Below are positions 15,584 through 21,515 of a stretch of 29,164 nucleotides of DNA, piece by piece (position 1 is the first letter of the stretch; each line of letters begins with the position of its first letter). The translations under genes and the position numbers were made by a program. Below the pieces are notes generated by a model. It did not search any database, was not told the origin of the DNA, and saw only the letters and a program-made list of their open reading frames with translations. Origin of the DNA: VMFP01 sp964630025 (GTDB lineage Bacteria > Patescibacteriota > Andersenbacteria > UBA10190 > CAIZMI01); contig CAZVRG010000012.1 of NCBI GenBank assembly GCA_964630025.1, positions 1 through 29,164 on the forward strand. The letters run 5' to 3'.

Positions 15584-16198
15584 CTACACTCCCCCAAGCC
15601 GCTGTTGCTCCAGGCATTCTTTTGCCTCTATTTCACCAAAGTAGAGCAGACGAAAACTGCAGAGGAGATTCGTAAACTCCACACGCTGCGCTTCAACCAG
15701 TGCACGCTGCGCAACGCGTTCGCGGAAGTAAACGTCTCCATCATCTGAAGTTACCTGCCGAACACGAATACGTGGCAACTCGATACGTTCCGCAGGCTCT
15801 GTAAGAAGAGAGCGATTCGTCAGCGTGAAGAGCGAAGATGGCTGGGGGGTTGGAACTACTCCGTCGCGAAGATGATCTCCTATGCGCTCTATTGAAGAAA
15901 TGTTCAAGGACCCCGTACTACCTGATGGAGGTTCCACGAAGTCCGACTGATTCAGCGCCGCGAGCACGTTGAAGAAGAGTTGCTCTTGACCGCGATTCGT
16001 GAAGAACGTGGCGTGGGGGTCGGCAAAAGCAGCCTGCGGGATGATGAATAGCCCCCCGGCAATGAGTGTCCCCAAGACCAGCGCAGGAAAGAAGGAGAAG
16101 TGCTGAGGGAACAGAGAACAGGCAACAGGGAGCAGAGACGCCGCATCGCGTCGAGGAGTCGGTGCCTGTTCCCTGATCTCTGTTCCCTGTTCCCTCAT
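15584..16198 (-). CDS. Secreted or membrane-anchored unknown protein with repeat-encoded N-terminus
   Basis: A 204-residue protein. Residues 1-32 (MREQGTEIREQ... to SLFPQ) are encoded by a family C repeat (16104-16195). A normal signal/anchor helix then follows (FFPALVLGTLIAGGLFIIPQ, AAFA). The mature part is hydrophilic with a helical C-terminus (RVEFTNLLCSFRLLYFGEIE) and no known domain. GGAGGG precedes the ATG at 16198, which overlaps the antitoxin stop (ATGA). The repeat therefore appears to have inserted just after the start codon while keeping frame, leaving the signal helix buried 32 residues inside. Whether it is still exported is unclear. Confidence 0.65.
   Translation of the reverse strand: MREQGTEIREQAPTPRRDAASLLPVACSLFPQHFSFFPALVLGTLIAGGLFIIPQAAFADPHATFFTNRGQEQLFFNVLAALNQSDFVEPPSGSTGSLNISSIERIGDHLRDGVVPTPQPSSLFTLTNRSLLTEPAERIELPRIRVRQVTSDDGDVYFRERVAQRALVEAQRVEFTNLLCSFRLLYFGEIEAKECLEQQRLGGV
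16104..16195. repeat. Family C inverted repeat, empty form, at a gene start
   Basis: The purine arm (16104-16138, GAGGGAACAGAGAACAGGCA) and pyrimidine arm (16163-16195, TGTTCCCTGATCTCTGTTCC) are separated by 24 bp. The right arm ends at the start codon of the 15584-16198 gene and abuts the stop of the antitoxin gene. The arms are extensively complementary. Confidence 0.85.
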
Positions 16199-16431
16199 CC
16201 CTCCTCCTTTCCTCCCGCCACAGGCGCCGCCACTCCCCCATCCACCCCGGTAGAAGCCCCGCCTCTAACGGGGTTCACAAGAGTTTCAAAGTCCTTGTAG
16301 GGCATGATCACCGCTTCGGGCTTGCTTTCCCGAATAACCACAACGGGCCCGCCGTCTTTTGAGAGTCGGTCAAAGACTTTGCGGACGTTGTTTCGCAGTT
16401 CCGTAATGCCAATGAATGTTGGCAGGGTCAT
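16195..16431 (-). CDS. Phd/YefM-type antitoxin, toxin gene absent
   Basis: A 78-residue protein. ITELRNNVRKVFDRLSKDGG then PVVVIRESKPEAVIMPYKDF is the Phd/YefM DNA-binding fold. The C-terminus is a Gly/Val-rich tail (VDGGVAAPVAGGKEEG) instead of the helix that normally binds the toxin. No RelE/Doc/PIN-like toxin is encoded next to it on either strand. It is the first gene after the operon promoter and overlaps the next gene by ATGA, so it is co-transcribed with the T4SS-like genes. Its promoter has an inverted repeat near the expected transcription start. I infer a regulator of the operon; an addiction module with a distant toxin remains possible. Confidence 0.85.
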   Translation of the reverse strand: MTLPTFIGITELRNNVRKVFDRLSKDGGPVVVIRESKPEAVIMPYKDFETLVNPVRGGASTGVDGGVAAPVAGGKEEG

Positions 16432-16470
16432 GAGGAAAGAAATGTGTTTTTTGGGTATGAGTGTTTGCCA

Positions 16471-16487
16471 CGCTCATGGTATGAGCG
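16471..16487. promoter_or_regulatory. Inverted repeat CGCTCAT-GGT-ATGAGCG, likely operator
   Basis: A perfect 7-bp inverted repeat with a 3-bp centre lies just downstream of the -10 box, at or after the expected start of transcription. A third, degenerate half-site (TATGAGTG) occurs at 16456-16463. Phd/YefM proteins repress their own promoters through short palindromes, so this is a natural candidate binding site for the adjacent antitoxin. Confidence 0.55.
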
Positions 16488-16495
16488 TTGGTTGA

Positions 16496-16524
16496 AGTAT
16501 AGCGTATTTTTAGCTGTCGGTCAA
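16496..16524 (-). promoter_or_regulatory. Sigma70-type promoter of the T4SS-like operon
   Basis: On the minus strand, TTGACC (16519-16524), a 17-bp spacer and TATACT (16496-16501) form a near-consensus promoter. Transcription would start near 16489, about 58 nt before the antitoxin ATG, and run leftward through the operon. Confidence 0.75.
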
Positions 16525-16564
16525 ATCGGACGGTTCACTGTACGCATAACTGTACACAGAGTGA

Positions 16565-17005
16565 CTATTTCGCCACTCGAATATCCATGCCGGCACGCGC
16601 TCGTGCCGGGGCCAGTGCGGGGGTACGGGATGGTAGGGGTGCCGTGCTCCCCCGTGTCCTTTGAAGCGCTGATTGTGCTTGTGTGAGAGCAGCCTTCCGC
16701 TCCTCTTTCCACGTCATCCACACGGTGAAGATGAACGACATCGTGCGGAGCGGAAGCGATCCAAGATACGGAACGAATTCGAGCATGTTCCCCAAGAGAT
16801 TGTATGTGCCGCGCACGCCCATCCAACGCAGGTAAAGCTGTGTAATGGGGAACGCGAGCATGTCCGTGATGAGAAAATCGTCGAGACCAAAGAGCAGGAG
16901 CAGCACATCAACTGTATCAAGCATGAGCAGATACCCGCTAAACAGAATGGCGGCGATCCAGGAAATCTTTGATTTGGTTTGCTGGCGTGGCGGAGATTCT
17001 TGCAT
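16565..17005 (-). CDS. Small membrane protein of unknown function
   Basis: A 146-residue protein with about three hydrophobic segments: ISWIAAILFSGYLLMLDTVD, FLITDMLAFPITQLYL, and LEFVPYLGSLPLRTMSFIF. A basic proline/alanine-rich tail follows. No family was recognised. It starts 6 bp after the TSP3 protein stop, so the two form an operon. Its last residues (PARARAGMDIR) are encoded by a perfect hairpin repeat at 16590-16609. Position just upstream of the T4SS-like operon promoter suggests a linked envelope role, but nothing proves it. Confidence 0.7.
   Translation of the reverse strand: MQESPPRQQTKSKISWIAAILFSGYLLMLDTVDVLLLLFGLDDFLITDMLAFPITQLYLRWMGVRGTYNLLGNMLEFVPYLGSLPLRTMSFIFTVWMTWKEERKAALTQAQSALQRTRGSTAPLPSRTPALAPARARAGMDIRVAK
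16590..16609. repeat. CCGGCACG-CGCT-CGTGCCGG hairpin at the end of a gene
   Basis: A perfect 8-bp stem with a 4-nt loop, read in frame as the final codons of the small membrane protein. The resulting ARAGMDI peptide resembles the PAKAGI-type peptides made by REP-like repeats in many bacteria. No T-tract follows, so it is not an obvious terminator. Confidence 0.55.
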
Positions 17006-17011
17006 GTCACC

Positions 17012-17935
17012 TCACGAAATCTTGTACTTTTTCTCAAGATCGCGGATGCCGGTTTCCACTGCTTGAAAGACACCGCGAAGATTTTCGATGCGGGACGCGG
17101 CAACGAGCGCGCCAACATAGTCCTCGCGGTATTTCAACAAACGCTCCGCGTTTTCTTTCAACGCAAGTGTCGCGGCAACGTATTGCTTGTGGAGAGCCAC
17201 GGCTTCCCCAGGAACGGGCGCTTTCTTCAGTTCTGTGAGATTGCGATCAAATTTCCCAATAACGTCGCGCAGTGGCGCATCATTGTTTGACTGCGTGAGG
17301 GTTGCAAACGCTTTGGACACATCGCTCACGTCGACAAGCGCCATGCGCGGATTTTGCGGGATACTCACCGCATTCAGGTATCGAACGATCGAATCTTTCC
17401 CCGCCGCACCCACAATGGTGAGATCTGCGTCGGTGACGGTGGGAAGAAACCCGCGGACATTTGACTCCGCGATGAAATTTCCTACCTCGTCGCTCTTCAG
17501 TAGGCTCTTTGGATCATTCGGCAGTCCCGTGCGTGCAAGAAATTGTTCTGTGAACGTCGGTGCAGCCGAAGGAGATGGCGGGGCGGGAATCGTGATTTTG
17601 TCCCCCGGCGCTTTCTTCGTCGGATCATATCCATTTGCCACCTCTACCCCATCGGGGAAACCGTCGCCGTCCGTGTCGGGATTATTCGCATCGGTTTGGT
17701 AGATACGTTCCAAATCATCCGGGAGGCCGTCCTTGTCGCTGTCGGCGCGAATTGTGGGGAGTGCGACATCAGGCAATGGATCCGCGCTCGGAAACGAGAT
17801 CGGTGACGGTGAACGCGGGAGCAACGTCGGCGCAGGGGGTGCGGTGCTGCGCACGAGGCTGCGTACGCCTACCACACCCGCAAGAATTATCACGGCAATA
17901 AGCGCGGGAATCGCAACGATGGAAAGTCTCAACAT
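17012..17935 (-). CDS. Membrane-anchored thrombospondin type 3 repeat protein
   Basis: A 307-residue protein. An N-terminal anchor helix (LSIVAIPALIAVIILAGVVG) is followed by a proline-rich linker, then two calcium-binding TSP3-type loops (DSDKDGLPDDLE at 65-76 and DTDGDGFPDGVE at 87-98). The C-terminal half is largely helical (ALHKQYVAATLALKENAERL onward). It is a paralogue in layout of the 24146-25300 protein: anchor, TSP3 loops, helical C-terminus. It likely sits on the outer face of the membrane and binds calcium. The small membrane protein gene follows 6 bp after its stop. The start has an extended -10 box only 11 bp upstream, suggesting a near-leaderless mRNA. Confidence 0.85.
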   Translation of the reverse strand: MLRLSIVAIPALIAVIILAGVVGVRSLVRSTAPPAPTLLPRSPSPISFPSADPLPDVALPTIRADSDKDGLPDDLERIYQTDANNPDTDGDGFPDGVEVANGYDPTKKAPGDKITIPAPPSPSAAPTFTEQFLARTGLPNDPKSLLKSDEVGNFIAESNVRGFLPTVTDADLTIVGAAGKDSIVRYLNAVSIPQNPRMALVDVSDVSKAFATLTQSNNDAPLRDVIGKFDRNLTELKKAPVPGEAVALHKQYVAATLALKENAERLLKYREDYVGALVAASRIENLRGVFQAVETGIRDLEKKYKIS

Positions 17936-17946
17936 GCAGCGCTCTT

Positions 17947-17955
17947 AGAATACCA
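17947..17955 (-). promoter_or_regulatory. Extended -10 promoter, near-leaderless, for the TSP3 gene
   Basis: The minus strand reads TGG-TATTCT (17947-17955). The box ends 11 bp before the ATG at 17935, so a start 6-7 bp downstream of it leaves only about 4-5 nt of leader. No Shine-Dalgarno sequence is present (GAGCGCTGC precedes the ATG). The nearby family A arm supplies a weak -35-like TGACA. Confidence 0.4.
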
Positions 17956-17971
17956 CCTTGGTCTTTTCCCG

Positions 17972-18382
17972 TGTCATTGCGAGGAGTCCCCTAAGGGACG
18001 ACGAAGCAATCTCATCGCGTGAGAGTACAGTAATGACGTGGAAAAACAGCCAGCCGTATATATCCTGACAAACAAATGGCACACGATTCTGTATGTTGGT
18101 GTGACCAGTAATCTTTTGAAACGTGTGTGGCAGCACAGGGAAGGTGTCATCGAAGGGTTCACTCATCGGTATCATCTGCACAAACTTGTGTATTACGAAC
18201 TCTGTCCAGATATTCGGGTTGCTATCGAGCGAGAGAAGCAACTCAAAGGCGGATCGCGTCTCGATAAAATTCGCCTTATCGATAAAGTTAATCCATCTTG
18301 GCAAGATATGTACGACGAATTAACTGGCGCACGATGAGATTGCTTCGTCATCTCGCCGCAGGCGAGATTCCTCGCAAGGACA
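17972..18382. mobile_element. Family A element carrying a GIY-YIG gene between inverted arms
   Basis: The left arm (17972-18017) starts TGTCATTGCGAGGAGTCC and ends GACGAAGCAATCTCATCG. The right arm (18332-18382) is its inverse, from CGATGAGATTGCTTCGTC to CCTCGCAAGGACA. Each arm also contains an internal hairpin. The GIY-YIG gene occupies the interior: its GTG is about 20 bp after the left arm and its TGA lies in the right arm. The empty version of the same element is at 26493-26577. Mobility is inferred. Confidence 0.65.
18038..18337 (+). CDS. GIY-YIG single-domain nuclease
   Basis: A 99-residue protein made of a single GIY-YIG domain. The motif appears as VYILTNKWHTILYVGVTSNL (GIY as VYI, YIG as YVG), followed by LLKRVWQHREG with the conserved Arg and His, and then YYELCPDIRVAIEREKQLKG with the expected Glu. 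It belongs to the small, stand-alone GIY-YIG family with no DNA-binding or UvrC domain. It is the only minus-to-plus switch in this stretch and lies inside the inverted arms of the family A repeat. Start: GTG at 18038; the only nearby ATG (18033) is out of frame. It may cut DNA at repeat copies, but catalysis and target are unproven. Confidence 0.88.
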   Translation: MEKQPAVYILTNKWHTILYVGVTSNLLKRVWQHREGVIEGFTHRYHLHKLVYYELCPDIRVAIEREKQLKGGSRLDKIRLIDKVNPSWQDMYDELTGAR

Positions 18383-18383
18383 G

Positions 18384-18578
18384 CTAATTACATTCTTGGC
18401 CGTGTTTTAGCAGGCTCGCGAGGTACGCGCGAATTGCTTCGTCTGCCATCGCAGACGCTTCTTTTACGTTTCGACCATACGTCACGCAGCCGGGAAGCGC
18501 GGGCACCGTTACGGTAAACCCGCCTTCCGGTTCTGGGCGTAAATACACATGGAAGCGGCGCGTTGTTCGCGATTTCAT
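18384..18578 (-). CDS. HicB-like antitoxin, no HicA nearby, possibly 3'-truncated
   Basis: A 64-residue protein: FHVYLRPEPEGGFTVTVPAL, PGCVTYGRNVKEASAMADEA, IRAYLASLLKHGQ matches the HicB_like fold, whose family consensus is GGYTVTVPALPGC. I chose the ATG at 18578 (MKSRTTRRF) over 18659, because the longer form overlaps the next gene and adds no HicB sequence. No HicA toxin is found on either side. The protein ends ECN 3 bp from the right arm of the GIY-YIG element, at the point where many HicB proteins continue, so insertion of the element may have clipped its C-terminus. It could act alone as an uncharacterised RNase-fold protein. Confidence 0.75.
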   Translation of the reverse strand: MKSRTTRRFHVYLRPEPEGGFTVTVPALPGCVTYGRNVKEASAMADEAIRAYLASLLKHGQECN

Positions 18579-18630
18579 TGCAGGCCAAAGGCTACGATGA
18601 ATCCAAGCGTCACGACAACTGGATACTCGT

Positions 18631-19047
18631 TTACCGTTCTTCTTCATGCGTATGACCAAGATCCTGGCGGGTCAACTCTTCGGGGTCGCCGCTGAATCCT
18701 GCCACGTCATGACATACTTCCCCCGCACACTCGCCGGGAACAGGTGATGGCGGCGTTCCGCGTCGTGCGGGGAGGGGCACGCCGGACGGAACGGCCGGGG
18801 CTTGATAGAACAGGCGGGCGCCAAGCTGAAGGCGATCGGGAATTTTGAACGTCTGCAATGGTCCTCCAACAAGGCTTTCGATCTTCTCTACGAGATCGCG
18901 CAGGAGGCTTTGCACGCGGGAAAACAGCTGCGGCGAATCCGCTGTGAATGGTGTCCAAATAGCGGCAGATGTCCCACGCGGCAGAAGGAGCGCACTTCCT
19001 ATGCCGAAGAAAAGGATGGCCGTAATAACAACGCGACGCATGGACAT
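18631..19047 (-). CDS. Small secreted protein of unknown function
   Basis: A 138-residue protein with a signal peptide (VVITAILFFGIGSALLLPRG, TSAA), then a helical segment (LFSRVQSLLRDLVEKIESLV) and a proline-rich region with two cysteines (GECAGEVCHDVAGF) close enough to form a disulfide. No family is recognised. The start can be the ATG at 19047 or the in-frame ATG at 19041. The HicB-like gene follows it on the same strand. The 447-bp region upstream (19048-19494) holds repeats, hairpins and the promoter of the divergent CHAP-domain gene and no other gene that I can see. Confidence 0.6.
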   Translation of the reverse strand: MSMRRVVITAILFFGIGSALLLPRGTSAAIWTPFTADSPQLFSRVQSLLRDLVEKIESLVGGPLQTFKIPDRLQLGARLFYQAPAVPSGVPLPARRGTPPSPVPGECAGEVCHDVAGFSGDPEELTRQDLGHTHEEER

Positions 19048-19104
19048 TCATAGTAACACTCTTGTTTACGGTACTGGTGGGTAGATATATCACGGATACA
19101 GGTT

Positions 19105-19201
19105 TGTCATCCTGAAGCCTCTAGGCTGAAGGATCTCTGCCGCGTGTCGCGGAGAGATTCTTCGCTTTGGCCCGTCGAGCATGCCTTTGCTCAGAATGAC
19201 A
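19105..19201. repeat. Family B inverted repeat, second copy
   Basis: The arms are TGTCATCCTGAAGCCTCTAG... (19105-19137) and the inverted ...TTTGCTCAGAATGACA (19154-19201). Relative to the copy at 9370-9499 this one is in the opposite orientation, and no outer stem was seen. It is intergenic, between the small secreted protein and the CHAP gene. Confidence 0.8.
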
Positions 19202-19271
19202 ACGATGAAAAGAAGAGCTTTGAAGCAGGCTCCGCGAACCATTACGGGAAACTTGACTACCGTGCGGCAAG

Positions 19272-19391
19272 CCCCCGTGCTTGGCACGGGGGAGTCAGAG
19301 CACACAGCCGCGAAGCGGCTGCCCGTCCGTGCGCCCTGCGAGCGAAAGCGAGCACCCCGATGTGTCCCATGCCCCACAGCTTGCTGTGGGG
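19272..19391. repeat. Cluster of perfect hairpins with CTTG-type loops
   Basis: CCCCCGTGC-TTG-GCACGGGGG (19272-19292), AGCCGC-GAA-GCGGCT (19306-19320) and CCCCACAG-CTTG-CTGTGGGG (19372-19391) are perfect stems in a row, upstream of the CHAP gene promoter. The first and third share the GCCCC...CTTG...GGGG layout with the hairpin at 11797-11816. No T-tracts follow. Confidence 0.7.
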
Positions 19392-19401
19392 AGCCAAGCG
19401 C

Positions 19402-19430
19402 TTGACAGCAGCCGTGTTTCGTGCTATTTT
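19402..19430 (+). promoter_or_regulatory. Sigma70-type promoter of the CHAP-domain gene
   Basis: TTGACA (19402-19407), a 17-bp spacer and TATTTT (19425-19430) form a near-perfect promoter. The start of transcription would be near 19437 and the leader about 58 nt, with GGAGGG a suitable distance before the ATG at 19495. It is the clearest promoter in the window. Confidence 0.8.
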
Positions 19431-19494
19431 TGCCCCACAGAGTTTTCTTCTTTAGACAACCAAAAACCAGCACTCGAACCGGAGGGTCTGTCTG

Positions 19495-20607
19495 ATGGTG
19501 ATCAGTCGAACCATATGCAAGATCTGTGTGGTCTGCCTCTGCTGTACCTTCTGCACGCAGGCGTTCGCGCAGGACGTGAAACGAATCGCGCGGCGCGTCG
19601 AATTAGGAAGTGATGCCGTTGCTCCAGCTGGCACCGTCTTCACGGAAAAGAACGAGCTGTTTCGTATCACGCTTCCGCGAGGATGGAAGGAAGTCGCGAC
19701 TGCGGATACGCAGCATCCGTGGTGGAAAGACGCGAAGAATCTTCAGGCATGGACGTTTGAGGAGCAGGGCGTTGAACCGGGATGGACGCGACTGCGTATC
19801 TTCCGATTTCCGCGCTCAACCACGCTCGACGATGTTCGTGCCCGCGTCCGAAAACGGGTTGCTACGTTTCGTGACATAGCAACAACGGCGGGGGTAGAAA
19901 CGGCATCGGAAAAGGAAATCCCTGTCGGTTCGCGTGGCGGGAGGGGGATCGGATATGAGCGATGGACAACCAATCTGATCGCGCGTACGCACTGTTCGAG
20001 GTATGAAGTATTCGTTTTCTTCGCGGGGAACGGCGTGTGGAACCTTCAGTACGAATCTCTCCTCGGTCCTCTCCAATCGGGAAGGGCCTGCGGATGGGAC
20101 GGCATGCTGAATTCGTTTACCATCACCTCCGCCAGTGACGGGAATCTCTCCGTCTATCTCGCGAATCCCGTGCCACTTGGCCGGACGCCAAAGCTTCTCG
20201 GTTTGGAGTGGGACGGCGGCATAGTCGTGTCTGATTACGGGAAAGGGGAAGTATACACACGGGAACTCGTATGCAGCTGGGCCGCAGATCAGTTTGCTGT
20301 GTGGTATCTCGGCTGCCAACTCCCTCCACCGCCGAAAGACAATTACTGGGTAGATCCAACGCCCGGCTTTCGGAAGGTCCCCTACACGGGGAACAATCTT
20401 CCCCCGCCCGGTTCTCTCCTCCTCTTTGATCAGACGGCGACGAGCAAGAAGCACATTGTGGTGGTACTGGCGTCGGATCCGCGCACCAAGACGGCGCGCG
20501 TCATCGAGGGTAATTCCGGAGGACGGAAAGGGTATGTGTGGGATGTCCATCTTCCCAGCTACCGTTCCATCGAAGGATGGCTGGTGCGGGACGAACAAGT
20601 GCAGTAG
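19495..20607 (+). CDS. Secreted CHAP-type (Cys/His) hydrolase
   Basis: A 370-residue protein with a signal peptide (IVCK-like Cys-rich stretch to about residue 25, TQAFAQ). Residues 50-210 form an unassigned beta-rich domain (FRITLPRGWKEVA...). The C-terminal third looks like a CHAP/NlpC-type amidase: the nucleophile Cys in ELVCSWAADQFAVWY (C260), the histidine in KKHIVVVLA (H320) and EGNSGG (E338, N340). Such enzymes cut peptide cross-links in cell walls. The gene is transcribed opposite to its neighbours from its own strong promoter and has a clear Shine-Dalgarno site. A rho-independent terminator follows. It might act on the organism's own wall or on a host cell. The catalytic assignment is moderate. 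Confidence 0.72.
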   Translation: MVISRTICKICVVCLCCTFCTQAFAQDVKRIARRVELGSDAVAPAGTVFTEKNELFRITLPRGWKEVATADTQHPWWKDAKNLQAWTFEEQGVEPGWTRLRIFRFPRSTTLDDVRARVRKRVATFRDIATTAGVETASEKEIPVGSRGGRGIGYERWTTNLIARTHCSRYEVFVFFAGNGVWNLQYESLLGPLQSGRACGWDGMLNSFTITSASDGNLSVYLANPVPLGRTPKLLGLEWDGGIVVSDYGKGEVYTRELVCSWAADQFAVWYLGCQLPPPPKDNYWVDPTPGFRKVPYTGNNLPPPGSLLLFDQTATSKKHIVVVLASDPRTKTARVIEGNSGGRKGYVWDVHLPSYRSIEGWLVRDEQVQ

Positions 20608-20623
20608 TTCTTTGCAAGATTTT

Positions 20624-20656
20624 CAGGCTTCTCTTCACGGGGAAGCCTGTTTTCTT
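20624..20656 (+). terminator. Rho-independent terminator after the CHAP gene
   Basis: CAGGCTTC (20624-20631), a ~10-nt loop and GAAGCCTG (20642-20649) form an 8-bp stem followed by TTTTCTT. It is 17 bp after the CHAP stop, between convergent genes. The reverse strand lacks a following T-tract, so it probably works only on the plus strand. Confidence 0.75.
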
Positions 20657-20671
20657 GTAGTCAGGAATACA

Positions 20672-21502
20672 TTAGAGGCCGTAAATTTGCTGCGGATCTG
20701 TGGGACTGCCGAGACTTTGCCGCAGGCATTCTTGGTAGCCGGAGTCGCCCGCCATGGAGGGATATCCGAAATGTGATCCCTTTTTTGTGCCGACGTAGAA
20801 ATCGTGCTTTCGAATGTTGTGCGGGCCGAAGCATTGAGAACAGGAGATAAATCCCGCCGTGCCTCCGTAGCTGCGGTGCAAGTTTAGCCCCGGGGTGAAG
20901 ATCGGAACGCCAAGAGGTGGCGGAAACCCCGTCGGGCATGCGACCTGCTCATCGTACCGGCAGAAACAATCCCAATCGAAATGCGTCGTTTGGTACGGCG
21001 GAGGGATTTCGACATTGCTAGGTCGTGGGAAAGCAACCCAGAACGGATCACCCGGACACTCCCTCCCCACAACGCCCAGCTGTGACACATCAGTCACATT
21101 CTGACCGCCAATCCCCTTAAATCCCCTGTAGAGACGGCTGACATTTGGTTTATATCCCTGCGAGGTGAAGCCCCAAAAGAAATCAAACCCGGGTTGCTGG
21201 CCGGATTTATAGCCGAGATACCTTGGGTCTGCACTGAAGGGCTGCACAAGACTCCCGATCGCACCGAGAATATTGCCGAACCAGCTGTAGCTGGCCGACA
21301 CTTGCCCGAGAAGCGGTTGGACTCTTTTAAATCCTGCTTGCTGTTCTCCAGACGGAGCCTCGAGTATTGAGGGATCACATTCGCGACGCGTGATCACCTT
21401 TGGGCCCTGTTGTTGGGATATGCTCGTCGGCGACAGAAGGAGATGCACGAAAATCGCAATTCCTCCGCCAAGGAGGAATGTCCATGCTTGGATGCGCCTC
21501 AT
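20672..21502 (-). CDS. Secreted cysteine-rich protein of unknown function
   Basis: A 276-residue protein with a signal peptide or anchor (WTFLLGGGIAIFVHLLLSPT). The mature chain carries about seven cysteines, clustered in FDWDCFCRYDEQVACPTG and ISCSQCFGPHNI, plus RECPGDPFW and QECLRQSL; the pattern suggests disulfides or metal binding. The rest is aromatic and glycine-rich (FDFFWGFTSQGY, SYGGTAG). No family is recognised. It starts 13 bp after the stop of the EF-hand/Kazal protein on the same strand and is the last gene of that run. Its stop faces the CHAP gene terminator. Confidence 0.65.
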   Translation of the reverse strand: MRRIQAWTFLLGGGIAIFVHLLLSPTSISQQQGPKVITRRECDPSILEAPSGEQQAGFKRVQPLLGQVSASYSWFGNILGAIGSLVQPFSADPRYLGYKSGQQPGFDFFWGFTSQGYKPNVSRLYRGFKGIGGQNVTDVSQLGVVGRECPGDPFWVAFPRPSNVEIPPPYQTTHFDWDCFCRYDEQVACPTGFPPPLGVPIFTPGLNLHRSYGGTAGFISCSQCFGPHNIRKHDFYVGTKKGSHFGYPSMAGDSGYQECLRQSLGSPTDPQQIYGL

Positions 21503-21515
21503 GTGCCACAGTGCG

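Noticed and set aside
19272..19391. Ends of an IS200/IS605 element
   Set aside because: The hairpins look similar, but no TnpA or TnpB gene or remnant is present between or near them.
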